A DNA stretch of 64,000 nucleotides from Atriophallophorus winterbourni (taxonomy: Eukaryota; Platyhelminthes; Trematoda; Plagiorchiida; Microphallidae): assembly GCA_013407085.1 (NCBI GenBank), contig JACCGJ010000328.1, positions 10,795-74,794 of the forward strand, written 5' to 3'. Positions 44,641 through 57,430 of the stretch are shown here, piece by piece; position 1 is the stretch's first letter, and every line of letters begins with the position of its first letter. The translations under genes were made by a program, and so were the position numbers. A model generated the notes under the pieces. It worked only from the letters and a program-made list of their open reading frames with translations. It was not told the DNA's origin and did not search any database.

Positions 44641-45717
44641 AATTTCACCTGGTTTCCGAACATTCTTATGAAAACCAAATCCAATTGTTTTGTTGGAACA
44701 TCAAAAGCGCAAAGTTACTTGTAGATTCCTTTTATTATTATTAATAACATACACGTTATTATGTTTAACATGTTTGTACAATCACAAACACAGATTTCAG
44801 CAGGGTTGTATATTTAAAAAACGAATTAATCTTTCCCTCTATACCCCTGGATTCGTATGTAAATAGAGTTGAATTTCGGAAAAGGAAATTAAGCTTCACA
44901 GTATTATTCGGTTTTAATCAAAACCAGGTAATTTATATTGTGTGATGATATAAAAGAGGACATTGTATATTACAAAATCTTGCAAATATTTGCAGAGTTG
45001 CAAGTTTCCTTATCTTGATCGGGCGTGATAAGCACCAATGCATAAAGCACTGCAGATTTTATTATCAAACATATATTCGATGGCAGTTTAAAATGGGAAT
45101 AGGTTAGTCAGCGTGATCAATTTTTAGAATCACGTTTGATTGGTTAAATGTTGATGAGTGCTCTCAAAGTGTTCTGTTTTCCAACACAGTTAGGTATCTT
45201 GTGTGGTATTTGTTACTATGCTCAATATATACCTGAATAATCCACTTAAAAATATAAATGTATCTGTGTACTCAATCGCATACGATATATTTGCGCTCAC
45301 TGCTTCGACAGAACCAACGTAATATTTATGTACAATCATAATTGTTCAACGCAAGATAATTGAGTGACTTATTCTGAGAACACTAGTGTCAATTGGTCAG
45401 GCTTCAAATCTTGATTTTTGAGTGCAAATTTGTACATGCGATACGGTGCTGTACAGTGGAAAGAGCGCTAATCTGTCGTGATGTGTTTCAAACTCATGCT
45501 GATAAACATTTTATAAATAGATATAATGGCGATCTGGCTGAGTACTTTATCAAAACTGTTCAATAGTGAGATATCACAAAGTAAATTAATTTTTTGCCTT
45601 TGTGAATATTTCCTTTCAATCCACTCGAGGGTGCACGTTCTAAAAACATTACCCACACCTGTTTCCCAAATGTACTTATGTTGAAATGAGTGAAACATAA
45701 AATCGGTCAACATTGAT

Positions 45718-45734
45718 ATAATAATAATAATAAT
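45718..45734. repeat. (ATA/AAT)n microsatellite
   Basis: Short run of ATA triplets; a similar AAT run occurs at 27748-27764 and an AAC/AAT run at 36184-36203. Confidence 0.8.
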
Positions 45735-47169
45735 CGCAATCTAAAAACCTTGTGTCAATCTCGGAATATCGAACACAGTTTATTACGTCTGGATTATGAT
45801 ATAACTAGCAATCACGTTACATAATAATTCTCCTAATTGCTGATGTTAAACACAACTTCGCGATTTTTAAGTTATTTGCAGCATTTATCCTGAACATTTT
45901 TTATCATGAATGATATGTCCATATATTGATAAATTTAGTTGCACTGTTATGTTTATTCAACCCTTAAAAATCAGTAGTATATTGATTAACACAAGGTGAA
46001 ATTCCGCGACTTCCGCATTGGTATCTTTACAGTGAAGTTCTAGTTAACTTTTCAAGAAATCTACAATAGAATAAATACCATGAAATTTAACAAAGCTGTT
46101 TATATAGAGCACGCCATCGTACAAGACCCTAAATTATATTTGAATTTTACGGTTTCACATTTTTCTCTACATTTATACGCAATTTCGCAAACCGTTTCAT
46201 TTAAGTTGAAACATTGTCAGAACAGAAATTTGTCTGTTTTGAGAATCACACCGCTTTTTCTATCCAGCAGGAAAGGTGAATAAATCAATCTACCATTTGT
46301 TAAAAAATACACATATAATTTCGAATCATTTTTGAAATAAATGACCACAACAATTTTTGATTTTAAATAGTTGAGAGGTCTCCATGCACAACACATCATT
46401 AAGTTGAGTGTCACATTGACTACACATGAGACTTTAACAAATAATTTCTATAAGCATATATGTGTGAATAACATGCCAACGTCGTGCTTGGTTTCGCGAC
46501 AATTTCAATCGCTGCGCTTTGTAATAAATGCCATGAATAAACTAAATGAGTCATAGCTCCGCTTTCACGTTCGGGAACAATTGACAGCGACACGAACGAA
46601 TGAAAATGTTAGACTGGCACAAGATTTAGTGAACTTCGATTCTTTGAAAATTTCAGTGGTTTGGACAACAAATGCGGAATGGGGTGCTCTTTCGTGGTAA
46701 ATGCCATTCCTATCTAAACATTTAAACCAGCCATTCAAGAAGAACAAGAACAAGAAGAAGAAGGCTGCTTGCCTCAGTGGTGGAAAAACGTTTTTCAAAT
46801 TAATCAGAGGGTTTTATTGTTAATTTAACCTGATAAATAACGAATTGGAACATGATATATCCTCATCTATTAGGCTTCTCAATTTTTGAACGATCCCTTG
46901 TTGTGTGACTAGGCATGTAGGTGAAGATTTGATTTAAAATCTGTACGGAAAGTTCACAAATCTCGAACTATGGCCAATTGTTTTTTAATAAACCTGCTAC
47001 ATTTTCTCTCCATTTGATTATTCTCTTTGATAGAGAAAAATGCTTGTCGTTCTTGTGATGAATAGTGCGATAGGACAAAATATAATCTCGTAGATGTACG
47101 GTGAATCCATGCGCAAATTTTGCAATCGATATACGACTCATAGTGATGAGGATATTAATGTTGACATTA

Positions 47170-47400
47170 GTTCATAATTTACATGCATCCGCATCACCCA
47201 TTCCTCGCGACCAATTTCGCGCGATTCCACGGTTCAGGTATAGACTTCACGATCAAAAACGCAAGCCTTTAAACAGTGGAGAAATGGTAAATTAGATTTG
47301 AACTTGTAAGCCACTGCTGAACTAAGTAATCGCCAACAACCTGTTCAATTGCATGTGCCGACAAACATACAGAGGACTTAAACCCAGGAGAGGAAAATTT
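47170..47400 (-). mobile_element. Hammerhead retroposon family A, decayed minus copy
   Basis: Minus strand: CCTGAACCGTGG in place of CTGATGAGTG, then GCGCGAAATTGGTC (47209-47222). The block AAACAGTGGAGAAATGGTAAA and the CAACAACCTGTTCAATTGCATGTG block to the right follow the family order and show the start of the next tandem unit. Confidence 0.6.
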
Positions 47401-49964
47401 GATTACACCGTTTGGCCAAACAAGCCTTATCCATATAAGAATTACAACTTCACACCTTGATTTTACTTTTTATGAAACAAAATGGATAAAATAACTTGCA
47501 AACACAAACAGATATCAAACACAAGCACATCTCACATTAATCGGAATGTACATTACCACATAATTCGAATTCCATTAGGATAATTTAATCTAGCGAACTT
47601 TGTTCGTGGTTGTGATTTATTGGTCTGCATTGAAAAAGTGAAAAAACTATTTTTTCCACACATTTGCTGATCCATCGGTCAACGACTTATATGATGTCAG
47701 CAGAATGTTTGCAATAGGACCTAGTTGTGTAATATTTGCCAAGATCTGTTCGGAGTATTCAAGATTTTGTTGGTAGCTGCAAATCCGAGGGTATTGAAGA
47801 TGTAATGAAAGTTTGACATTGAAAGCTTTGTTAGTTCGTGTACATGATAAATGCGATAGAGTAGATTAAATCCTTAATAAGTTCGGAATTCATGTAAATG
47901 ACCGAATATTTTATTGTTTACATCAAACCACCTTTACCACTAAAGTCTGAATACTCGCTGGACTAATAATTCTGGTGTATACAAAAGTTGAACACACCAC
48001 GTGTTGTGGTGAAACTGTGCGTGATACAAAAGCCGTACAAGTCAAAATAGTTGGCGAATTAACGAGGCGTATCGTGATAAAATATGACTTCAACTTATTA
48101 CTGATCTCAGTAATTTACCACTATTCTAATGACCGTTGATATTAATCTTGTATCGAATTGATCAGCCATTCAGCACTGTAACAAATAGTTGATTTTAAGT
48201 TCAACTGCTCAAATCGACACCAAACTAGCAACTATATTCGATGCAATATACTCAAGTTTTCGTTACTTGCACTTCACTAGCACTCCCACGTCGAGTTGGG
48301 ATGGTCTGATTAAAGTTTTTCAGTCACAAGTTCCATTATCTTCATTGAAATCACACATTATTTTGATGAATATGATTGGTCGCTATTTGGTGGTTTAAAT
48401 CTTTTACAATTTGATACATTATACTCGATTTGATCATTCAGTCCTACAGCAAAATAGGAAAATATTGACGCTATACATGACCGCCAAGTAAAATGAATAT
48501 GGTCGTCTGTTTAACATTGTTACACTCAAGACAATATTAGCCAGAATTCGATCATTTTTATTGATTTATAAGCCAATTCAATCCAGTCTAAACAACACTT
48601 TACTTGCAACATTTCAAATCACAAAGATGCTAAGCAAACATAAATTGACAATATTATTTTTTTCCATCATTTGCATAGTATCAAGATTTCTTTATGTTGT
48701 GTGTACGCTACTGATTAAACGCTTAATTAACCGAAACCCCGTGTGTTAATCGCTACATCTCATTTGCATTTGTACAAATCGGTCAGCGACAATATTATAC
48801 GGTGAGTAACAAGCGGTTCTGCATGACACATGTGTCCAAACTAATTTAGATGACATTAGCTGGCGTCACTGTCTCCCGATATCTGAATAAAGAGATCGAC
48901 CTAGCGCACCTGTTGCATTAAGCCTTGTGCAAATATTAACTCATATTGATTCATTCACACACATTTTCAGCGTATCCAGGACTCACGAATGCTTTTGATG
49001 TGAGCACTTAAGAAAGAGTTTGATAAAGAATTCCAGATACAATTGAGTACTGTTCAGCTGAAAGGGACAATAATTTTTTTTATTTGAAAACGGAGTTGAG
49101 ACCAGTCCAAAATATTAGCGGCCAATGCAAGATGGTCAAATTTGAGATAAGATAGAAAATATTTTGAGTTGGTATCTCCCTTAATTTAACTCTGTCCAAA
49201 CGAGATTAAAGTATTTATTTGTTTTTTTTGGAAACCGTTCATAATAACTAGCTAATTATTATTGAACACTAGTACACATTTTATAACATTTGAAGCGTTT
49301 CCTTTAAACCGGCCCCGTGGATAGTTCAACACCTTTGGTGAAAATCTTCACAATTTTCGCGGTGATTCTCTTTAAATGTCATCTCTCCTATTATTATTAT
49401 TACTTACACAAATATATAATCGATTACAATGAAGAACTTGTTTCGTTGGATAAGATAAATGTGAACTGCAGTTGATTTCAAAACAAACGAATTGGGACGC
49501 AATCGGTACGGTTTCATTATTTATTAAAATTCCTCTCCTATCGATATATAATTGTAGAGATGAAAAGAACATTTGGGAATCTCGTGTACATCGTGGTGGA
49601 AGAGATTTGCATAAGCTATCAATAAGTGGTAGTGTATCTTTGTTCCAATTTACTCTAATAATTAACAATATTTTTCGTTTTGTGTAAAATTATCAAATAT
49701 GTCAGTGGTGTGCACCTAGAAGAAGAGTATATTCACTGCAATTGCAATCCACAGCACGGGTTTTTGTGTTAATTGTGATCGAAAGGAGATAGTACGGATA
49801 TGCTTAGCAAGAAATGAAACAGCGGGAAAAGCTATCCTCCAAAGCCTCTATCATTTAGGTTTGGTAAAACGCCATTATATCATTTAACGATCCGTCTAAA
49901 ATCGTATTGTGATTATGTATTTTACAAAATCACGTTACACTTTACTAATTTTGATCTATAATAG

Positions 49965-50385
49965 CATGTTCACAACGCCGCCTGCGGTGGCTCGGTCATG
50001 TCTACAGAATGAAAAATGGTCGTATTCCGAAATATCTACTCTATGGTGAGTAGCAATTAGGACCATTGGGCATTGGGCATTGGCATTGACCCGGCTAGTT
50101 TAAAAGAACATGCTCTTGACCGCTCACATTGGAGGCATTGTGTAAAGCGTCGTCTGCAAGCTGGGGAGGAGCAGATACAGCTCTTTGCTGCTGAACGCAG
50201 ATCACGCCACCGGCGTGCAACTGACGCCATACAACCGAGTTCTGACTATGGTTGCAAGCGCTGCGAGAGAGATTGTTCCTGCCGAATCGGACTGCTTAGT
50301 CATTCCGAAAGCTGTAAAACATGAAAATTCATGCGATTGTGATGCAGATCCATGGTCGATATCGACCGGAGGAGGCCTTTCAAAG
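49965..50385 (+). mobile_element. RTE-like LINE, 3' fragment
   Basis: Starts at the GCCGCCTGCGGTGGCTCGGTC region and has the frame 50073-50324 with LDRSHWRHCVKRRLQAGEE, AAERRSRHRRAT and CKRCERDCSCRIGLLSHSESC. It ends with ATGGTCGATATCGACCGGAGG. It is 5'-truncated, with one internal deletion relative to other copies. Confidence 0.82.
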
Positions 50386-51429
50386 TCAACAGTTGAGAAT
50401 TACTATCTTGAAATGTGTGAAATGAAACTTAATTTTTTATGCATTATTTTTGAAGTTTGAAACACATTTTTGGAGAAATTAGCAAGTCTGAAATATTTAA
50501 AATATGCTACTTTATTGAATTTATACAAGCAGCAATTTATAGTAGATAAAAATGTGATTTAAATAATTTATGGTATGTGTATTCTAAAAATAGATCCATA
50601 AAATATACCTTTAATACATGGAGAACAGGGAAATTAGATATTCAGGTAACCACCTATAACATTCCGTTTATACCATGAAAATATGATACATTTATTCATA
50701 CAATGAAGCGAGTGAGCTTTAAAGCAACACATCTATGTATGTATGGTTTTACAGCAAAGAATCGATCCATGCTGTCAAAACTGACGTTAACTTTTCGAAA
50801 AGTGACTGACGACAAAGTGTGAACTTTTGACACAGTTGTACTATCCAAAGTTAATAAGTGCAAACATCACACAACCCAATGCATAGGTGAGGAGTTTTAG
50901 ATAGCTTATTTATAGTATTCTTGCTCTTTCACCTCAATAAAGATTCCTCTCTGTATTTTTACTCTAGAGTGGTTTCTTATCATCTGAATGCAATATATGA
51001 TGAAGATCACCAACACTATTAATATTTATTTTACCAAGCGTTGCCTACAATTAAATTTTGAATGTAAATAGTAATGGTAATGCTAGTTACGTTGGTGAAA
51101 ATGTCTATGAGCATGACAATTCATGACAATTCATATGATTGGCGCAAGACGTTCGGTTGTGTACCCGATGAGCCATTTGTGTTTCGAACCCCGGATACAC
51201 TTATTTCATTTTGCAGATTAGAGTTGTTTAGATGGCGCAAGATATCGTTATTTGAGGATGAAATACACAAAGCTCGTTCGGGTGAGATTGCACACATAGT
51301 CTTTTTGTAGTGGAAGGTGTCAGACCTGGAGGACGTGGTGGGTCTTCGTCTTGCAAACGTTTTCCCTATAAAAAGCCGCATGTGTCCAGTGATGGTGATG
51401 CGACGTGGCGTGTGTGACTCGCCACTAAT
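50386..51429. other. Non-coding, increasing GC toward the right
   Basis: Plain AT-rich DNA to about 51060, then a less AT-rich stretch with a direct repeat TGACAATTCA (51115 and 51125) leading into the GC-rich block. Confidence 0.35.
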
Positions 51430-51775
51430 TTAGGTCAATTGCTTTATTCTACTGTACCTGGGGTGTCGGCACGGGCGCTGGTGCTTAAGGTGGGAGGCGG
51501 GTTTTCGGATCTGCTGACCCCAGAAATACCACCGGGCATTCAGTCTGCCAGTAGCATGCGAAAACGAATGTTGATTACACTGAAGGCAAATGTTTTAAGT
51601 GGGAGGCGGGTCTTCGGGTCTGCCAACTCCATAGATAACACCAAACATTGGATCGTCGAGTCGCTGTCATGGGTCGCGCAGGTACACGGGTCGGGTAGCC
51701 AGGTAGAGGGGAGCCCCGCAGTTCAGTGTTTGTGTCTCAACTTGCTTTTCAGATTTGAAAGAATTTTGGTGTGAG
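51430..51775. other. GC-rich block with duplicated GGGAGGCGGGTCTTCGG motif
   Basis: Base composition differs from the surrounding AT-rich DNA. The motif GTGGGAGGCGGGTTTTCGGATCTGC at about 51491 recurs at about 51600 in similar form, followed by related CTCCA or CCCCA steps. An open plus frame (51439-51774) covers it but looks like a composition effect. A TATA-like CTATAAAAAGCC lies just upstream at 51365. It may be part of an LTR or a satellite; I do not recognise it. Confidence 0.5.
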
Positions 51776-52159
51776 GTGTATGAATACGCGTTGATTTCTT
51801 GAAAATTCCTCTTTCGGTCAAGCAAGACCAAACGAACTGGAGAAATTTGTTTCCCACACTACACCCGTGTTTCTTATCCGGTTTTTTGTGTCATAATTTT
51901 CCCGTGATACTTTTTGTTTGTTCTTTAAATTAAAAATAACATTTAAAATAAATGTTAAATCTGTGAGTGTTTACTTTCCGGAACATTTTTCTTTTGTTTA
52001 ACTACACTTGGGCTTCCACACATTTTGATTTGTCCGTAACCCGTGATTACCGTTATTGGAAAACGGTAATTTTTTGTGCTCTCAACTGAGCTGTTTGACT
52101 CCCGTTTATTGGACACGTTGGGTTTGCGTTGAAACCTGTATTCGATTATCGTTGAGTAC

Positions 52160-52351
52160 TGTAACGACCAAATCGTCACTGGGGAATAGTTTCTATCACG
52201 GAAACTAGTTGAATGCTACAAGCCACGAGATTCTTATACCGGGATCGATTCGTAAACGCTCGTCACTCCCGGTATAAGAATCTCGTGGCTTGTAGCGGGA
52301 AACTAGTTTCCGTGACAGAAACTATTCCCCAGGGACGATTTGGTCGCTACA
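52160..52351. repeat. Long palindrome (foldback), 85-nt arms, 22-nt loop
   Basis: The left arm 52160-52244 and right arm 52267-52351 are reverse complements except for about seven positions; a four-base block near the middle (GAAT against TCCC) accounts for most. The loop is 52245-52266. The termini read TGTA and TACA. It ends exactly where a family A hammerhead array begins (52352). No protein and no clear target-site duplication seen. Confidence 0.85.
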
Positions 52352-52660
52352 ATGCATTTTCATCACACACAATCCAAGACCTCTTTCATGCTGTTTGCGC
52401 TCATCAGTTAGGGACAGTAAGATCAGGATCCGCATGAGATTGAAACAGTGGAGTAATAATAAACAAGTTGCGCTTTTATGCTATTGTTGGATAATGATGG
52501 TACGACCAACCTGTTCATTCATATTTTCCTAAATCCATGACCATGAACAAAAATGCACATTTGCATGCATTTAAATCGCACACCCCATGACCGGTTTCGT
52601 GCTGTGTGTGCTCTCATCAGGTTTTGGACTGTAATATCAGGATTCGTATGCCTGATTCTT
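52352..52660 (-). mobile_element. Hammerhead retroposon family A, tandem minus units with two ribozymes
   Basis: Two ribozyme sites lie about 213 bp apart (CTGATGA on the minus strand at 52401-52407 and 52614-52620). The right-hand one has CTGATGA, a stem II with one mismatch, GAAA and CCGGTC, with ATGGGGTGTG after the cut site, so its core is complete. The left-hand one reads GAAAGAGGTC, so stem III is damaged. Between them are the family blocks GTTGCGCTT and GGTACGACCAACC. The left edge stops abruptly at a long palindrome (52160-52351). Confidence 0.78.
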
Positions 52661-52904
52661 GTTAATTCAATTATTGTATCCAGCCATCAAAACGTTCGTG
52701 AAGTTCTTAAGCAAACTTAAGTAAAAGAAATCGAACGCTTCGTTGCAGATTTATATCTCCATAATGTTTACGATAACGTTTCAAGAACAATCATAAAACA
52801 AATCTCAAGATTTTATGGTGAAAACAGCAGTTTCCTTACATATACCATTAGATGACAGCTTTAAAAATACAGATGATGCAATCAAAATTCCATTGTGGTG
52901 TTTG

Positions 52905-53760
52905 CTTTGCTGGGTTCATTTGGAACAATATACTGGCAGATAGTGGAATGCTCTTTGATATAAGCATCCAGGTTTGATTTGAAAACACAGATCTTGGTAG
53001 CGTTCACAATATCTTGGGACTGTTAATTCCACAGAAAGATAATACGTACAGAGAAGAAATGACGTCTCCAATCGAGTCTTGAGTGCGGTATAGCAAAACA
53101 GCTTGAATGACTCCATGTATTCTTAAGGAAACTGACTTTTATCAAAATCGCGGAGAGGTTGATTTTTCATCTACAGTATATTATATGTAAGGATCATACC
53201 TCTCCTTACTCGCCTTTGTTGAAAAGGATTCTATCCCAACATGGCCATTTGCTACTGATATGGGACCTGCTGCATCTCATCAACTAAATTCGCCGCTCAG
53301 TGGTAATTATATCTAGCAATCTAATGTTATTCGCAGATGCGTTGTCCAAAATGGGATCATATACACTATCTTTGAATAGATGTAAATATTTATAATACAG
53401 GGGAGCGATTTGGAAAGAACTGTCAACATATACTCCTTCGCATTCTCAAATTATCGTATTCATTTTTGAAGAGTTCTGGAAATGACTATTCGGTTTCAGG
53501 CTATTAGTAATCCGGATCCTGAGATCCATCTCAACGTTGGTCCAAGTCAAGTTTTCATGAGCAAGATGATATATATGCTCCTATGCCTAAGTTGCAATAT
53601 TTTACATTTTCGTATGTTGAAAGGCATCTGATTTAGTTGAGACCAGTGATACAGGTCATAAAAGTCCGCTTGCACCACCGAGCAATCTTCAGTAGATCAG
53701 ATTTGCTACCATATTTTATGTCATAATATAAAGAAGCATCTTGCATCGTACTACACGGGT
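52905..53760 (-). mobile_element. CR1-like LINE, strongly decayed 3' fragment
   Basis: Minus-strand frames show QQRRVRRGMILTYNIL (around 53180-53225), and later SQDIVNATKICVFKSNLDAYIKEH (around 52945-53020). These match the RRxRGDLIxTYxIL and DIVxAxxxxxFKxxLDxY steps of CR1/jockey C-termini. Upstream sequence to about 53760 is included by weak resemblance only. Confidence 0.55.
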
Positions 53761-56700
53761 AATATCATTTATGTATAACAAGAAAAGGATAGTTTATTAT
53801 TGAAAGAATATCCAAATCAATTTTGAATAATTCAAAATTGATATAAATACTTATTAAATGATTCAATTTTATCTTTCATTCTGTCTCGGAGTAAGAATTT
53901 AGCATGGGAAACCCACCAACGCATTTCATTGTTAACGCGTAGCGTATCCTTGGACGAAACCACTCGTGGCAGACTAATGAGATGCAACAATGTCTGTGAA
54001 TTGAAATTTCAATGATTGATTACCCAACTCTCACGAAGCAATAGGCGTGTTAAGAAAAATGGAACAATTTGAATCGTCTATAAGACGATCAAGTGGTCAA
54101 TTTATCGGTGTAAAAGGGAGTTGACAATTTTCGAAACTTGTGTGTTGATTATTTATTGAAACGTGGCAAATTTTGCTCACCTGTGTTATAATGATTTTGC
54201 TATTGAATTCAGGAATTTCTCTGCGGACAGCGTTTTTCGTATTTCAGTGCAATGAAGATGATTCAGGTTAAGTTGATAAGCAGCCGGATAAAATGAAATA
54301 AATTCTATAGAAGCATTTGTGGTACGATAATAAGTGAAGTCCATCGATATATAAATACTAAATCGAAAACTTTCAATTTTGATGTGATTGCTCCATTTTA
54401 GATTTCAAACACGTATATCTAACGACGTTATCAACACTATTGAATTTTAAGTAACGAATATAGAAAAATAATTTAATCGCACAACATTCGTGAGCGCTAA
54501 TATATTTTTCATTATCATTTAATTTTGACCATGTGAGATGATCTGGTTTAGTTATTTATGATGGCCACTATCTCAGACAACAAAACTCAGCACCATGCGA
54601 CACAAATGTAACTGTATTCGACCATTCTGATCATTCTGCACTGTGATATTATCTGCTTCACGGAAATCCATCAGCTTATTATTCTGTTCGAATAATCGAT
54701 GCGAATGTTCACCTTTAAGTTCGAAGCTGTGAATCTCAGCTACGATTAAGTGAATTACTACTTCAAGCTGATCCATGCTTAGTGTGAATTCGGCAAAGTT
54801 GGCATCTTTAACTCAAATAATACCAAATTACAACCATAATATATATATAATATATATTATATATTGCGTGTGAGAACTTGTTCGTAACTGTTTGAACCGA
54901 CTGCTGGCATATGTGTAACTTTGTGAATCATTGCAGTTCTGGGAAACAAGCTCATTTTAGCGAGCATAAACCTTATTCGTCACCCGAAGTTCTATTCGTT
55001 CTGAACTTTATCTCACCAGATTCGATCAACCCGATTTGTGGATTATTGTTCGGTCTCGTAATCTTCAAATTCGATGAGAACCAGCAACTGACCTTTGTTT
55101 TGATTTAACTCATATTGACTTTCGGTGTGTTATTCTGTACCTTATATTATATACATTTACATAATATTGTAGCTATCGTTATTATTATTCTTACGCCCAA
55201 AATGTGGTAAACCCGACTTCGCTACTAAGGATAATATTCAGTCACGATTATACTTTTAAATTCCCAGTGTTGCTCTGACTATGCTTCATGTTTATTCGAA
55301 TATGGCACAAAAGCTGCTATCGTTTACTGTGTGCACAACTATCAGAACGACATCCCATGGATGACATTAAATTTCCCCATCAAGATTCTGGCAACCTACC
55401 GCGCAGATTACCGAATGTCTCGCGAATTAATCTGGCAGCAATCCAAAAAGACATTAATCATGATATCAAATCAATTTAATAAGAGGCACCACTGTACATG
55501 TGGTTGAGTCACGCACAGACAAAGTGCCAGTTGGCAGGAAAAGTAAAATTTAGAAAATAATATTCATCTCGGTATCAATTTTTTGTCGTGGAATATATGG
55601 TAAAATTCATGAATTTCTATTTTTGATCTAAATTATTATTATCATGCGATTTTATGTTTTGTTCACTGGATGGCATATATGTTTAGCAATTTGTAAAGCT
55701 AAATTTTTGACTTACTAAAAGAAATACAAGCGCATTACAGCTGTCTAACAAACAGTTAATATTTTCAATTTTTTTGTATTGGTTAGTACGCACAACAGTT
55801 TTATGTTGCGCATTGGATTCATGTTAAAGTAGTAATAAACGCAGTGCATTGTTTATGCCACCAAGTAAGTTCTTGTGTCATTTGATGTTAAGCAAATGGC
55901 TGAGAGCACTGAAATGCTAGGTTTTCGACTGCTTAGAGAGCAAATTATATGCAATAAGCTTAGCGGATGCTACTAGAATGATGTAATTTAATTGTGCCAA
56001 TAGTTGATAATAAAAGCACTGATGTGTTGAATAAAGATCGAGATCTTGAGGAATATGATAAACGGTATAAAAACGGTCAATTCGCCTTTGAGCGAGAGAA
56101 GCATTTTGCGGTCGACCTGGCCTATACTCAGTCAGTATGCAGTGTTCATGCATACGTCAGATGACAATGCTGTGTTATTTATGTAGTAGGAAATACAGCA
56201 CAAATGAATATTGAGTCCGACCTCCAAGGGAACATTAACTATTTATAAAATGAATTCAACGGTTTTATACAATAAATTGGCGATTCAAACTAAATTCACT
56301 TTTCTACGGTACAACTATTCTTTTAACTGTAAATTGCAGGTCAAGTAATCCGCCTATTTGAGCAGTTACGTGAAATCAATGATTTGTCACGTATCAAAAT
56401 TCAGTAATGCTAGAACTGCGTGGTTATAAAACCTTTTATGCAAGTATGCATTATACGGCAAACTAGATTTTTCTACGACCCGTTTAGAGCAGCATGCGAA
56501 CAGATCACGCATCATCATGTGTACTGCTCCAATCGAAATGCTAAATTTCCCTGATCACAACTTATACAACCATCCGGTTTCTTAGTACGTCTAATATTAT
56601 CACACTACCAAATCCGATGCATTCTCAGATTCACGCTGAAATTGCCCACCGATATAGTTGATATTTAAGGTTCCGACTGATCGCTCGTTTGCGTTCGAAC

Positions 56701-56947
56701 GTTATTCACGCGTTTCCAGTAGTGAACGTAGTTTCAATTACACGCCTTGGCTTACGAGTTAAAAGCTGTCAAAGGTATCACTTATATATATTATGTAGAG
56801 ATATAACGATTTCATCAGTATTATAGGTACTGGTGGTCCATTGAGACTGTGCATTTCGACGAAGCATGTTTCAGAAGAAAACGTTTTCTGAATGTGTCGC
56901 CTTGTCTTCTTGTCAGGAAATATTGATGGGTTTCAACAGTTGTACAT
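53761..56947. other. AT-rich non-coding stretch
   Basis: Short frames at 54911-55108, 55288-55479 and 55917-56153 are not recognised. The AT palindrome at 54838 is the only structured element. Confidence 0.4.
54838..54866. repeat. AT-only palindromic run
   Basis: Alternating TA and AT blocks that can fold on themselves; simple sequence. Confidence 0.8.
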
Positions 56948-57430
56948 TGTTGTTGTTGTTGGCCTCCTCCGGTCGATGTCTACCATGGATGTACATCACA
57001 AACGCGTGAATGTTCAAGTTTTGCAGCTATTTGAGTGACTAAACAGTCCGATTCGGGAGGAACAATCTCTCCCGCAGCGCTGGCAACGATAGTCAGAACT
57101 TAGTTGTATTGCGTCAGCTGCACGTCAGCGGCGTGTGTTCAGCCACCAAGAGCTGTATCTGCTCCTCCCCAGCATGCAGACGACGCTTTACACAGTGCCT
57201 CCAATGTAAGCGGTCAAGAGCAAGTTTTTCTCAACTCGCCGGGTCAATTCCAAGAGCTTTCATATCTCTTTTGCAAACGTCTTTGTACCGCAAGTGCGGT
57301 CTGCCCAATGGTCGACTACCTAGTTGCAACTCAACATAAAGTAGATCTTTCGGAATACGATTATTTTCCATTCTATAGACATGACCAAGCCAGCGCAGGC
57401 GGCGCTGTCGCAATAGAGTGTACATGCTCT
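56948..57430 (-). mobile_element. RTE-like LINE, 3' fragment with (CAA)n tail
   Basis: The minus-strand end has TTG repeats (56948-56960), the tail of the element, then the family 3' end and the C-terminal frame 57425-57231 (RQRRLRWLGHVYRMENNRIP, SRPLGRPHLRYKDVC). It is truncated at about 57430. Confidence 0.82.

Larger units (their letters stand above)
44641..49964. other. AT-rich non-coding stretch
   Basis: Apart from the decayed family A copy (47170-47400), an AAG-rich run near 46735-46765 and the microsatellite at 45718, nothing seen. Confidence 0.4.

Noticed and set aside
54838..54866. AT palindrome as a foldback element or origin
   Set aside because: Simple alternating sequence; no flanking structure.
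56948..57430. Target-site duplication TGTACA for the RTE-like copy
   Set aside because: The right-hand TGTACAT overlaps sequence found inside other copies of the element, so it may be coincidence.
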